Shown here one piece after another: positions 27,464-36,478 of a stretch of DNA of 64,000 bases; position 1 is the first letter of the stretch, and each line of letters starts with the position of its first letter. Made by a program: the position numbers and the translations under genes. Origin of the DNA: Ignavibacteria bacterium (GTDB lineage: Bacteria > Bacteroidota > Ignavibacteria > Tepidaquicellales > Tepidaquicellaceae). The notes beneath the pieces are model-generated. The model made no database searches. It saw only the letters and a list, made by a program, of their open reading frames with translations, and had not been told where the DNA came from. The stretch covers positions 80,575 through 144,574 of the forward strand of contig DATAJP010000004.1 of NCBI GenBank assembly GCA_036262055.1, in the 5' to 3' direction.

Positions 27464-29266
27464 ATGAAAAAATTCGGATTATTCTTTATTATTATAGTTT
27501 CCCTGACAGTATTAATAACAATAGCGGGCGGCAGAAAAAAGAAGCCCATAATCCAGAGTAATGTAACAAAAATGCTCACACCGCTTCAGGAACCTGATTT
27601 AAGCGGCGCAACAGTAGGTGATTGGGTTATAAAGCAGGAAATGTCGGATGCTGAAAAACTGAACCCTGTTGTAACTAATGATGCAACAGCAGATGAGATT
27701 ATTTCTTATTATTTGTTCGAGAAGTTGCTTGAGCAGGACAGAATTACTTACGAACTTTATCCCCAGCTTGCCAAAAATATGCCGACACTTAGCGAAGACC
27801 ACCTGACTTACACATTTGAGCTTAAAGATAATGTAAAATTTTCGGATGGAACACCTTTAACCGGCGAGGACATAATCTTCACATTCAAAGCTATAAAAAA
27901 CCCGTTCACTGACGCCCAGGCATTGAGAAATTATTTTACCGATTTGGACAGGGTTGAGCTTGTTGATGGAGATAAATATAAAGTTAAGTTTACTTTTAAA
28001 CAGCCATATTTCAGGGCAATTTATGCAATCGGAGATATAAAGATTGTTCCTAAAAAGATTCTTGATATAGAAAACATAAACGATAGACTTAGCTGGGAAA
28101 TGCTGAATGAAGCAAATGAGACTCTTGACCCTGCAAAATATCCCGAAATGAAAAAGTTTGCTGATTTCCTGAATCAGGAAGACGTTTCAAGAAATCCTAA
28201 ATATGTGGTCGGAAGCGGTCCATACAAGCTTGAAAAATGGGTAACAGGACAGCAAATTTCCGTTGTCAGAAATAATGACTATTGGAATAAAGATGAAGGA
28301 AAAGTTTATCCTGAGAAAATAATCTGGAGAACAATTTCCGACCAGAACGCAGCAATTGCTGCTGCAAAAAACAAAGAAACCGATTTGATGTATGTTATAC
28401 GTCCAATTGACTTTGTTGAGAATGTAAAAAATCCCGAGCAGTTCGGACTAAAAAAAGCGTTAGTACTTGAACCTGTATATTCATATATCGGATGGAACAA
28501 CAATAGTCCGTTATTCAATGACCCTAAAGTAAGGATGGCAATGAGTTATGCAGTTGACCGTAATATGATTATAGATAAGATTTTTTACGGAATGGGAATA
28601 CCAATCCAGTCTCACATATTTTACAAAAGCCAATATGTTGATTCAACATTGCCTGTAATACCATTTGATTTGGAAAAATCAAAAGAGCTTCTTGCCGAAG
28701 CAGGCTGGAAAGACACTGACGGCGACGGAATACTTGATAAAGTAATTAACGGGCAGAAAGTAGATTTTAAGTTTACATTCACAAACAATAATAATCCTAC
28801 AAGAAAACAGACTGCATTGGTAATTATTGACGCTTTAAAACAAATCGGTATTCAGGCAGACATTCAGGATTATGAATGGTCTGTATTCTTAGACAAAGTT
28901 AAGAAACATGATTTTGATGCAGCAATAATGGCGTGGCAGTTATCTGTAGGTCCTGAAGACCCTTACCAGATATGGCATTCATCCCAGGCAGACGGTGAGG
29001 GCAGCAATCACATCAGCTATAAAAATCAAAGAAGTGATGAGTTAATCGAATTAAACAGAATTACTTTCGATGACAGCGTAAGAAAAGAAATTCTAAATGA
29101 ATGGCAGGAAATCATTTACAAAGACCAGCCATATACATTTTTATGGACACCTACAGGAAGATATTTATATTCAGACAGATTTAAAAACACAAGATGGTAT
29201 TCATATCCGAACTCTCCGTTAATGAAAGAGTGGTGGTCATCACGGGATTTAGCAAGATATAAATAA
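27464..29266 (+). CDS. Peptide ABC transporter substrate-binding protein (SBP_bac_5)
   Basis: A 600-residue solute-binding protein of the oligopeptide/dipeptide family. Residues 5-22 are a hydrophobic signal or anchor (FGLFFIIIVSLTVLITIAG) without a lipobox cysteine, so it may be a membrane-anchored or soluble periplasmic protein rather than a lipoprotein. Family markers are KDNVKFSDGTPLTGEDIIFTF, GSGPYKLEKW, DPKVRMAMSYAVDRNMIIDKIFYG and EIIYKDQPYTFLWTP. It starts the operon and two permease genes follow at 18 and 6 bases. No ATPase gene (DppD/DppF type) is encoded nearby, so a shared or distant ATPase is needed. Confidence 0.93.
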   Translation: MKKFGLFFIIIVSLTVLITIAGGRKKKPIIQSNVTKMLTPLQEPDLSGATVGDWVIKQEMSDAEKLNPVVTNDATADEIISYYLFEKLLEQDRITYELYPQLAKNMPTLSEDHLTYTFELKDNVKFSDGTPLTGEDIIFTFKAIKNPFTDAQALRNYFTDLDRVELVDGDKYKVKFTFKQPYFRAIYAIGDIKIVPKKILDIENINDRLSWEMLNEANETLDPAKYPEMKKFADFLNQEDVSRNPKYVVGSGPYKLEKWVTGQQISVVRNNDYWNKDEGKVYPEKIIWRTISDQNAAIAAAKNKETDLMYVIRPIDFVENVKNPEQFGLKKALVLEPVYSYIGWNNNSPLFNDPKVRMAMSYAVDRNMIIDKIFYGMGIPIQSHIFYKSQYVDSTLPVIPFDLEKSKELLAEAGWKDTDGDGILDKVINGQKVDFKFTFTNNNNPTRKQTALVIIDALKQIGIQADIQDYEWSVFLDKVKKHDFDAAIMAWQLSVGPEDPYQIWHSSQADGEGSNHISYKNQRSDELIELNRITFDDSVRKEILNEWQEIIYKDQPYTFLWTPTGRYLYSDRFKNTRWYSYPNSPLMKEWWSSRDLARYK

Positions 29267-29284
29267 TATTAAAACAACTAATCA

Positions 29285-30301
29285 ATGACTGATTATATTT
29301 TTAAACGGATTTTGCTTTTCTTCCCTACCCTGCTTATCATAACAATGATAACGTTCGTAATTTGCCGTATGGCTCCGGGCGACCCGACTGAAATGAGAAT
29401 CGGCGCTACAGGTGAGGCAATGAAAACAGGCGCAAAGAATCAGATTACTCAGGCAACAAAAGAATATTATAAAAAGAAATTCGGACTTGATAAGCCAATA
29501 TGGCAGCAATATTTTATATGGCTCGGAAATATAGCGCAGGGTGACTTTGGAAACTCATTTAAAGATGACAGACCTGTTATAAATAAAATCCTTGAACGAA
29601 TTCCTGTTTCCCTGACAATAAGCTTGCTATCATTTTTGCTCATATATTCTATTGCCATACCGGTAGGCATATACAGCGCTGCAAGGCAATATTCCTACGG
29701 CGATAGAGCAACTACGGTTTTCCTTTTTATTCTATATTCACTCCCGAATTTCTGGGTAGCAACACTTGCAATTTTCTTCTTATGCAGTCCCGAATTCTGG
29801 AATATCTTCCCTACAGGAGGGTTAACCTCACTTGACTATGAAACTTACTCTTTCTGGGGACAGCTTTGGGACAGAATACATCACTTAATCTTACCCGTTC
29901 TGATTACAAGCCTTGCAAGCTTCGCCTTCTTATCACGACAGATGAGAAGTTCAATGCTTGAAGTTATCAGGCAGGATTACATAAGAACTGCGCGTGCAAA
30001 AGGATTGAACGAAAAAACCGTTATAATGAAACACGCTCTGAGAAATTCTCTTATTCCGATTATTACAATATTCGGCGGTCTGCTTCCTGCAATGGTCGGC
30101 GGCTCGCTTATTGTCGAGACAATCTTTACCATTCCGGGAATGGGACAACTTTTTTATCAGGGCATCCTTGACCGTGATTATCCTTTGATTATGGCTGAGC
30201 TTCTGCTTGTCGCTGTGCTTACTGTTGTCGGTGTTCTGATTGTTGATATTATTTATTCAATTGTTGACCCAAGAATTACTTTTTCAAAAAAAGCAGCTTA
30301 A
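29285..30301 (+). CDS. Peptide ABC transporter permease, DppB/YejB-type
   Basis: A 338-residue inner-membrane permease. The first helix is at 9-28 (LLFFPTLLIITMITFVICRM) followed by APGDPTE. The periplasmic loop carries the usual KKFGLDKPIWQQYFIWLGNIAQGDFGNSF. Five more helices follow, and the EAA-type cytoplasmic loop is RQDYIRTARAKGLNEKTVIMKHALRNSLIPI, which contacts the ATPase. It is somewhat longer than DppB because of an insert around 40-60 (GEAMKTGAKNQITQATKEYYK). It forms the translocation pore with the protein encoded six bases downstream. Confidence 0.94.
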   Translation: MTDYIFKRILLFFPTLLIITMITFVICRMAPGDPTEMRIGATGEAMKTGAKNQITQATKEYYKKKFGLDKPIWQQYFIWLGNIAQGDFGNSFKDDRPVINKILERIPVSLTISLLSFLLIYSIAIPVGIYSAARQYSYGDRATTVFLFILYSLPNFWVATLAIFFLCSPEFWNIFPTGGLTSLDYETYSFWGQLWDRIHHLILPVLITSLASFAFLSRQMRSSMLEVIRQDYIRTARAKGLNEKTVIMKHALRNSLIPIITIFGGLLPAMVGGSLIVETIFTIPGMGQLFYQGILDRDYPLIMAELLLVAVLTVVGVLIVDIIYSIVDPRITFSKKAA

Positions 30302-30307
30302 ACTAAT

Positions 30308-31465
30308 ATGGCAAATAATCCTGACATAGATAAATTAGAAAACAAAATTGTAACCGAACCAAAAATTGATATAATAAATGCCCAGCCGATTGAAACTGAC
30401 GTAGTTCTCGGTGCAGACAGGTTGACAAAAGACCAGATTGAAAGCCGTGAGAAAGTCGGTGAATCATATTGGTCTCTGGTAAAACATCAATTCGGAAAGA
30501 ATCGTCTTGCGATGATTGCTTTGAACATAGTTTTTGTTTTAATTTATATTGCTGTTTTTGCTGATTTTCTTGCTTATAATAAGCCAATATATACACAATA
30601 TGAAGGTAAAGCCTACTTTCCTATTGTATATGATTATCTTTCTGCTGTAGGGCTTTATAAATGGGACCCTAACCTGATACTTGCCAATTGGAAAAAGTTA
30701 GATGACCAAAACTTGCTTCAGAATACAATCTGGCCTGCGGTTCCTTATGCTGCAAACGAAACCGATTTGGCTTCGGCGGTTGTGAAACCCAGCGGCGACC
30801 ATTATCTGGGGACCGACCCCGCGGGAAGGGACTTACTTGCAGGAATTATCCATGGCTCAAGAATTTCTCTTTCGGTCGGATTCATAGCCGCAGGAATAGC
30901 GCTTCTCATCGGAATATCATTAGGAGCTTTTGCCGGATTTTACGGAGGCAAAGTTGATATTGTAATAATGCGTCTTGTTGAAATTTTTATGACGCTGCCT
31001 ACATTTTTCCTGATAGTAACAATTGTTGCAATTTACGGTTCCAGCATATGGCTTGTGATGGCTGCCATCGGGATAACCACATGGACTGCAGATGCAAAAC
31101 TTATTCGCGGTGAAGTTTTGAAAGTTAAAAATATGGAATATGTAACCGCTGCTTCCTCATTAGGTTTTAATAACTTAAGGATAATTTTCAGGCATGTTCT
31201 GCCGAATGCAATCGCACCCGTTCTGGTATCAGGTGCATTTGCAATTGCAGGTGCAATTTTGACAGAAGCCGCATTAAGCTTTTTAGGATTTGGGGTGAAG
31301 GCAACAACAGTTACCTGGGGTTCATTGATTAACGAAGCGAGAAATGCTTCCAACGCCTGGTGGCTAGCAATTTTCCCGGGCTTTATGATATTCATAAGTG
31401 TTGTTTCTTATAATCTCATCGGGGAGGGCTTGAGAGATGCTCTTGACCCGAGATTGAGGGATTAA
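30308..31465 (+). CDS. Peptide ABC transporter permease, DppC/YejE-type
   Basis: A 385-residue permease, longer than DppC because of a charged N-terminal extension (1-55) and a long periplasmic loop after the first helix (NKPIYTQYEGKAYFPIVYDYL), a feature of YejE-like permeases. The core is standard: HYLGTDPAGRDLLAGIIHGSRISLSVG, helices through about 365, and the EAA loop RGEVLKVKNMEYVTAASSLGFNNLRIIFRHVLPNAI. The end LIGEGLRDALDPRLRD is typical. It completes a binding-protein/permease/permease operon; ATPase subunits are missing from the window. Substrate is probably peptides, by family. Confidence 0.94.
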   Translation: MANNPDIDKLENKIVTEPKIDIINAQPIETDVVLGADRLTKDQIESREKVGESYWSLVKHQFGKNRLAMIALNIVFVLIYIAVFADFLAYNKPIYTQYEGKAYFPIVYDYLSAVGLYKWDPNLILANWKKLDDQNLLQNTIWPAVPYAANETDLASAVVKPSGDHYLGTDPAGRDLLAGIIHGSRISLSVGFIAAGIALLIGISLGAFAGFYGGKVDIVIMRLVEIFMTLPTFFLIVTIVAIYGSSIWLVMAAIGITTWTADAKLIRGEVLKVKNMEYVTAASSLGFNNLRIIFRHVLPNAIAPVLVSGAFAIAGAILTEAALSFLGFGVKATTVTWGSLINEARNASNAWWLAIFPGFMIFISVVSYNLIGEGLRDALDPRLRD

Positions 31466-31561
31466 TTTTAATATAATTACTTCAAAATTCAGAATTTTTT
31501 AGAAATATTTATTGTTGCTAAATAGAACACTAATTTACTTTAAAAAAGTTTATTTCTGCGT

Positions 31562-31591
31562 TTTGAAGTAATTATTTTTTAGATATATTTG
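31562..31591 (+). promoter_or_regulatory. Bacteroidota-type promoter for the DUF2795 gene
   Basis: TTTG at 31562-31565 and TATATTTG at 31584-31591, followed by C, fit the TTTG / TAnnTTTG(C) consensus used by Bacteroidota primary sigma factor. The spacer is 18 bases, slightly shorter than the usual 19-21. The start codon follows 29 bases later, with GGAGG between. Confidence 0.5.
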
Positions 31592-31619
31592 CAAAAAATA
31601 ATTCGGAGGATTTAAAAAA

Positions 31620-31847
31620 ATGGTTTGGACGCTGGAATTGGCATCCTATTTAGATGATGCACCCTGGCCTTGCAATAAATCAGAATTGATAGATTATGCA
31701 ACGAGAACAGGAGCCCCACAGGAAGTAATCGATAACTTAGCAGAATTGGAGGACACAGATGAACCGTACGAAAGCATGGAAGAGATTTGGCTTGATTATC
31801 CTACTGATGAAGACTTCTTTTACGATGAGGAGGCTAAAGATTTCTAA
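31620..31847 (+). CDS. DUF2795-family small acidic protein
   Basis: A 75-residue highly acidic protein beginning MVWTLELASYLDDAPWPCNKSELIDYATRTGAP and ending DYPTDEDFFYDEEAKDF. This is the pattern of DUF2795 proteins, which are widespread short proteins in the FCB group and some actinobacteria with no settled function. The body is probably a small helical domain with a disordered acidic tail. It is monocistronic: its own promoter and GGAGG ribosome-binding site lie upstream and a strong terminator lies downstream, which suggests high or independent expression. Confidence 0.88.
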   Translation: MVWTLELASYLDDAPWPCNKSELIDYATRTGAPQEVIDNLAELEDTDEPYESMEEIWLDYPTDEDFFYDEEAKDF

Positions 31848-31873
31848 AAATATTTTTCCCTTATAAAGATAAG

Positions 31874-31910
31874 AACCCAATAATCTTTTTCAGAGGATTA
31901 TTGGGTTTTT
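31874..31910 (+). terminator. Rho-independent terminator after the DUF2795 gene
   Basis: The 12-bp stem AACCCAATAATC/GATTATTGGGTT has a ten-base loop and is followed by TTTTT at 31906-31910 and further T-rich sequence. Confidence 0.85.
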
Positions 31911-31938
31911 ATTTTGATTACATATTAATTACACATTA

Positions 31939-33960
31939 TTGAAGATTATCCATTCTAAATATTTATTTTTATTATTGATGGTTTTTGTACCCGGGTTATT
32001 GTATTCTCAAGGTGCCAATACAGAATTTGACCATCCCCTATCTGTCGATGAAGTAACTTTCAAATTTAATGACGGAGACGAAGAGTTTGGTGAAAGTGCT
32101 CTATCGTCGATCATCTTCACAAAATCCGGCGATGATTTTAATTATGATGAGCTCGTTCTCGATATGCAGAGAATTGAAAAATTTTATTTTGATAATGGCT
32201 ATTTTGATGCTGAGGTTGATACAAGTTTCACTTATAATGATGACACAACTGAAATTTCTGTTGAATTTATTATAACTCAAAATAAACCGTATAAAATAAA
32301 TAAAATCGAATATTTTGGATTAGATTCCGTTACAGCAGCACCGAAAAACCAAATATTTACACCAAAGGATTATGTTGTTAAGTCCGGACAAATTTATACT
32401 AAAAATAATGTAAACATAGAGGTAATAAGGATTTTAACAATTCTCAATAATAATGGTTATGCTTACGCTGAAAAACAGGAAGTTGTGGTGCAAAAAATTA
32501 TGGATGCAAGTCCTGTCAGAAATAATCTTTTGAATATTGAGATATTTATCAATACCGGGGAGATTTATTATTTCGGAAAGACAACCATAACGATAAAAAA
32601 TAATATTTATGACATTGATGTAAATGACTTCTACAGGGATTTGCAATATAAGGAAGGAGAACTTTTCAGTAAGGAAAAGTTAGCAAAGACTGAAAATAAA
32701 ATTGCATCTGTTTCACTTCTCGAAAGCAGCGCTTTTGATACTGCAGGCATTGATTACTCCAATAATCGCATTAACTACAAAGTCACATTAATCTTAAGAA
32801 ATAAATATGAAGTTGCTCCTGAAATAATAGGAGATTTCATTCGTCAGAAATTTTACGGTGGTCTGGGTGTTAATTTCACCGATAGGTATTTTTTTGGCGG
32901 AGGAAGAGTGTTCACGGGAAGAGTCAGAGGTTTAGTTCACACTCTTGAAGATAATTTAATTGGAGGGCTGGCTACTGTAAACCAGCCGTATCTATTTAAC
33001 AACGAGAACATAAACGGGAATATAAGCGCAGAGGTTAATTTTTATACTGTCGATACCTTCAAAGTAGTTGAGATTAAAAATTCAAACGGTGTTTCGTATG
33101 ACCTGCCGGCTTTTACATATGTAAATAAGTTAGTAGGTGAATGGCAGCTTATAAATACTAATTTTGCGACTAAATATGATATAACCGACGGTACAGATAC
33201 CCTTCGGGCATTTAGTGTAAATGTCTTTTCATCAAGAATAAGCTTAACTGCTGTTCATAATGGTCTTGATAATTTACTATATCCGACAAGCGGTTTTTAT
33301 CAGACGAATAATATTCAGGAAAGCGGACTAATAGGCGGACTGATTGAAAAAATTTTTAACACGCATACATTTAAATATTTGAAGTTTCTCACTATCAATA
33401 AATTTTTTATGAGTTTATCGAAAGACCCTCTTGAATCTGTACTGGCTACAAAATTTATGACAGGTATTCTATATGAATATTCCGACAATAATATTTTTGT
33501 CGAAAATGATGTTGAAATACGTACTGATGCTCTTCCGACAGATTTCAAATTTACAGAAGGCGGAGCTTCGAGTAACCGCGGATGGCGCTCTCACCAGCTC
33601 GGGTTCGTTCCCAATCAGGAAGTCGGCGGAAATTTCATTATTGAAGGAAGCATAGAATACAGAGGAAGACCATTTCTTGATTCTAAAAATTTTTTATTGA
33701 AAGATTTAGGATTTGTAGCTTTTGTTGATTACGGAAACGTCTGGGAAGGCATCAAAGATTTTAGAATGAATCAAATCGCAATATCTATCGGTCCGGGAAT
33801 CCGGTATTATACTGTAATAGGAGCGATAAGGTTAGATTTAGGGTTAAAGCTTTATGACCCGAATCCGGGTCCTGTTGGAGTAACAAAATGGCTGTTTCAA
33901 TCCGGGGCTAATTGGAATGATAAATATGCGATTCAATTTGGTATCGGAAATACATTTTAA
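31939..33960 (+). CDS. Omp85/BamA-TamA-family outer-membrane protein
   Basis: A 673-residue outer-membrane assembly protein. The TTG start gives a signal peptide MKIIHSKYLFLLLMVFVPGLLYSQ; the next ATG would leave a poor one, so TTG is preferred. Periplasmic POTRA-like repeats occupy about 30-285 (DMQRIEKFYFDNGYFDAEVD, RILTILNNNGYAYAEKQEVV, KLAKTENKIASVSLLESSAFD). The C-terminal beta-barrel contains the loop-6 motif SNRGWRSHQLG (RG core) and ends in an aromatic, IQFGIGNTF, as needed for a BAM signal. Its length, with about three POTRAs, is shorter than BamA and nearer TamA. The TamB-like partner could be the protein at 13375. Confidence 0.88.
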   Translation: MKIIHSKYLFLLLMVFVPGLLYSQGANTEFDHPLSVDEVTFKFNDGDEEFGESALSSIIFTKSGDDFNYDELVLDMQRIEKFYFDNGYFDAEVDTSFTYNDDTTEISVEFIITQNKPYKINKIEYFGLDSVTAAPKNQIFTPKDYVVKSGQIYTKNNVNIEVIRILTILNNNGYAYAEKQEVVVQKIMDASPVRNNLLNIEIFINTGEIYYFGKTTITIKNNIYDIDVNDFYRDLQYKEGELFSKEKLAKTENKIASVSLLESSAFDTAGIDYSNNRINYKVTLILRNKYEVAPEIIGDFIRQKFYGGLGVNFTDRYFFGGGRVFTGRVRGLVHTLEDNLIGGLATVNQPYLFNNENINGNISAEVNFYTVDTFKVVEIKNSNGVSYDLPAFTYVNKLVGEWQLINTNFATKYDITDGTDTLRAFSVNVFSSRISLTAVHNGLDNLLYPTSGFYQTNNIQESGLIGGLIEKIFNTHTFKYLKFLTINKFFMSLSKDPLESVLATKFMTGILYEYSDNNIFVENDVEIRTDALPTDFKFTEGGASSNRGWRSHQLGFVPNQEVGGNFIIEGSIEYRGRPFLDSKNFLLKDLGFVAFVDYGNVWEGIKDFRMNQIAISIGPGIRYYTVIGAIRLDLGLKLYDPNPGPVGVTKWLFQSGANWNDKYAIQFGIGNTF

Positions 33961-33972
33961 AATTTCATTTAA

Positions 33973-35091
33973 ATGTGGAATAGAATAATAGGACAGGAAC
34001 GAGTTAAGAAAATCGTAAATACAGTTTTTAAAAGCGAAAAAATTGCTCATTCATATATTTTTTACGGCAAAGAAGGCGTAGGAAAAGATGCTGTTGCTCT
34101 TGAATTTGCTAAAATGCTAAACTGCGAAACACCTGTCAACGGTGAAGCATGCGACAAATGTAAAAGCTGTGTTCAAATTAATAACTTCAACTCCCCTTTC
34201 GTCAAATTCATAATGCCTCTTCCCACAGGAGGGAAGGATACGGATGATGATGATTCTGTTAATGATTTAAAGCAGGAAGATTATGAGACTCTACGTGAAG
34301 AAATAAACAATAAAATCGAAGATATTTATCATAAAATAAGAATTCCGAAGGCAAATTTTATTCGCATAAACAGCATTCGTGACATAAAAAACTCGATTTA
34401 TCTTAGTGAAGGAAATAAAAAGAAAGTTTACATAATTTCTGATGCGGATATGATGAATCCGCAATCTGCAAACGCATTACTTAAAATTCTTGAGGAGCCT
34501 CCGAAAAATTCGATATTAATTCTCACAACATCAAGATTGAATTCTCTGCTGCCGACCATTATCGGAAGATGTCAGAAAATTCAGTTCGATGATCTTTCTC
34601 TTGACGAAATAAAAAAATATATACGCTCAAAAGACTCCTCTTTATCGGAAAAAGACCTTGATATGTATGCAGAGCTTTCCGGCGGAAGCATTTATAATTG
34701 CAACAAAATCTTATCGGGATACTTCCTTGAGGTTAAAGATAAAGTTCTGGATTATCTTATGTTTCTTCTCTCTAACAAATATTTGAGCTTGGGAAATGTA
34801 ATCGATAACATAAACGATGGAAAAGAAAAGGAAAAGATGAAACAGTTTCTGCTTTTTTTGATTTACTGGTTCAGGGATTTGGCGCTTTTAAATGCGGGCA
34901 ACGAAAAAATGATTTTGAATCATGATAAGCTTGACCGTCTGAAAAAATTCAATGAAAATTTTAAAACGAATTTTTTCAAAGTTATTTCTGAGATTGAAGA
35001 TACTTTCAGAGACATCGACCTTAACATAAATCCTGAGCTTATTTTCTTCAAATTATCCTTCCGCCTTAAACAAAACATCGTCAGAAAGTAA
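33973..35091 (+). CDS. holB: DNA polymerase III delta' subunit (clamp-loader)
   Basis: A 372-residue AAA+ clamp-loader subunit. It opens WNRIIGQERVKKIVNTVFKSEKIAHSYIFYGKEGVGKDAVALEFA; the P-loop ends GKD instead of GK[ST], as is common in non-hydrolysing delta'. A zinc module is formed by CETPVNGEACDKCKSC. An unusually acidic insert (GGKDTDDDDSVNDLKQEDYETLREE) lies at about 85-110. Then come the sensor regions DADMMNPQSANALLKILEEPPKNSILILTTSRLNSLLPTIIGRCQKIQF. The C-terminal 140 residues are helical. It helps load the sliding clamp. It is 12 bases downstream of the Omp85 gene and convergent with the Ig-like lipoprotein gene. Confidence 0.9.
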   Translation: MWNRIIGQERVKKIVNTVFKSEKIAHSYIFYGKEGVGKDAVALEFAKMLNCETPVNGEACDKCKSCVQINNFNSPFVKFIMPLPTGGKDTDDDDSVNDLKQEDYETLREEINNKIEDIYHKIRIPKANFIRINSIRDIKNSIYLSEGNKKKVYIISDADMMNPQSANALLKILEEPPKNSILILTTSRLNSLLPTIIGRCQKIQFDDLSLDEIKKYIRSKDSSLSEKDLDMYAELSGGSIYNCNKILSGYFLEVKDKVLDYLMFLLSNKYLSLGNVIDNINDGKEKEKMKQFLLFLIYWFRDLALLNAGNEKMILNHDKLDRLKKFNENFKTNFFKVISEIEDTFRDIDLNINPELIFFKLSFRLKQNIVRK

Positions 35092-35095
35092 CCTG

Positions 35096-36478
35096 TCAGA
35101 AGTTTACAAAAACATTATCAATAGTCCAGTTTGGCTTCACGCTAAGCAGTGGTTCATAATAAACAAATCTTTCACTCGGTGCAAACGGAAAAGCGGAGCC
35201 GTAATTAAACCTGTCATCGTTATCCGTATCAATAAATGCAAATAATCTGTATTCTCCGACAGGAATTGCTCTGAACTCAAATTGTTTCTGGTCAGGGGGT
35301 TTACTTTGTTTGAAAATTAAAATCCTTGAAGAACTTTCAATAAGATTCAAAATAACATTTGAAGCAATCTCTTGTTTGGAATTAATTGTTCCTAAAATTT
35401 TACCTGTTCTGGATTCGCTTGCAGTTTTAAAATTCAAAGTATAGTTATATGTCCCTAAAACTGCATTAAACCTATATATGGTATTGAACCGCAGCGGTTC
35501 GGCTGGAATAATCTGAAGCAATGTATCGGAATACCAGTTATAAATTATTCTTATAGTGTTACCTGCCGTGTCCTTTAACGTTAATTTATCGGCAATATCA
35601 AATCTTGTAAGCGTATTATTCCTGAAATAAAAATAAAAGTTTTCAACGTTTGCAATATTTTCCTGATTGTTTTGAATTGAAGAAAAAACTCTTTGAGCGG
35701 AATCCGGCTTGAGCAGCTCTAAAAATTCTCTCGACCCTATGACCGGCGATAAATCTTCTATCAAAAAATTTGCTCCATCAACTTTCGAAGAATCCGATAT
35801 AATAAAATCCTGATATGTTACCGCAATTTTTTCAAAATCTTTATCATATAAGCTGTTACGGTCTTTATCGATTATCGCAAAAAATCTGAATTCAGAGGAT
35901 GGAAGATTAGAAAAGATATAAGTTCCCTCTTTGCCTGTTTGGCTTATGTAATCAGGCGTTACTTTCGAAGGGTCAAGAGAATCCGGATTATGAGTTCTTA
36001 AATTATAACAAAATATAGAAACAACATCGTTTGAAGGCGGAGAAACCCTGCCTGAAATACTTCCCTTGTCGATACGGCTGCCAGTTGAAAAAGCAATTAC
36101 TATAGGTTCATTGAGAGAATTATTTCCACGAACATCTCTTAAATCCTTCGTGATAGTTACATTATACGTCGTGTTCGGTTTGAATCCGCCGGGAAATTCT
36201 ATCTCAACATCTTTTCCGCCGAAGTTAAATTTAATTTCCGAATCCGGTTTTGGTGTAATAAAAAAGGCGTCCATAAAACTCCGACGTTCGATATATTCAT
36301 CAAACTCAATGGTGATTTTATTGTCTTTGAAGTTCAGCGTTTCATTTGCAGGATAGATTTTTAATACAACCGGAGGCGATTTATCATCGGGACCGCCTGG
36401 AGGAGGGTCCTGATTTGCGCATCCGCAAACCTTGATGAGAAATACAAAAAAAATTATTTTAAGAATTGTTCTTTTCAA
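35096..36478 (-). CDS. SbsA-type Ig-like domain lipoprotein
   Basis: A 460-residue lipoprotein: signal peptide with lipobox VCGC (Cys at about 20), followed by NQDPPPGGPDDKSPPVV. Residues 35-135 form an Ig-like domain of the SbsA/Big_5 type (YPANETLNFKDNKITIEFDEYIERRSFMDAF, PNTTYNVTITKDLRDVRGN). This N-terminal arrangement with GGPxDxxPP is typical of Bacteroidota envelope lipoproteins. The rest appears as more beta domains, with a GKILGTINSK segment reminiscent of a carboxypeptidase-regulatory-like fold. Its start overlaps the end of the kinase gene by four bases, so the two are probably translated together. It may be the ligand- or envelope-contacting partner of that kinase, by inference only. 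Confidence 0.82.
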   Translation of the reverse strand: MKRTILKIIFFVFLIKVCGCANQDPPPGGPDDKSPPVVLKIYPANETLNFKDNKITIEFDEYIERRSFMDAFFITPKPDSEIKFNFGGKDVEIEFPGGFKPNTTYNVTITKDLRDVRGNNSLNEPIVIAFSTGSRIDKGSISGRVSPPSNDVVSIFCYNLRTHNPDSLDPSKVTPDYISQTGKEGTYIFSNLPSSEFRFFAIIDKDRNSLYDKDFEKIAVTYQDFIISDSSKVDGANFLIEDLSPVIGSREFLELLKPDSAQRVFSSIQNNQENIANVENFYFYFRNNTLTRFDIADKLTLKDTAGNTIRIIYNWYSDTLLQIIPAEPLRFNTIYRFNAVLGTYNYTLNFKTASESRTGKILGTINSKQEIASNVILNLIESSSRILIFKQSKPPDQKQFEFRAIPVGEYRLFAFIDTDNDDRFNYGSAFPFAPSERFVYYEPLLSVKPNWTIDNVFVNF

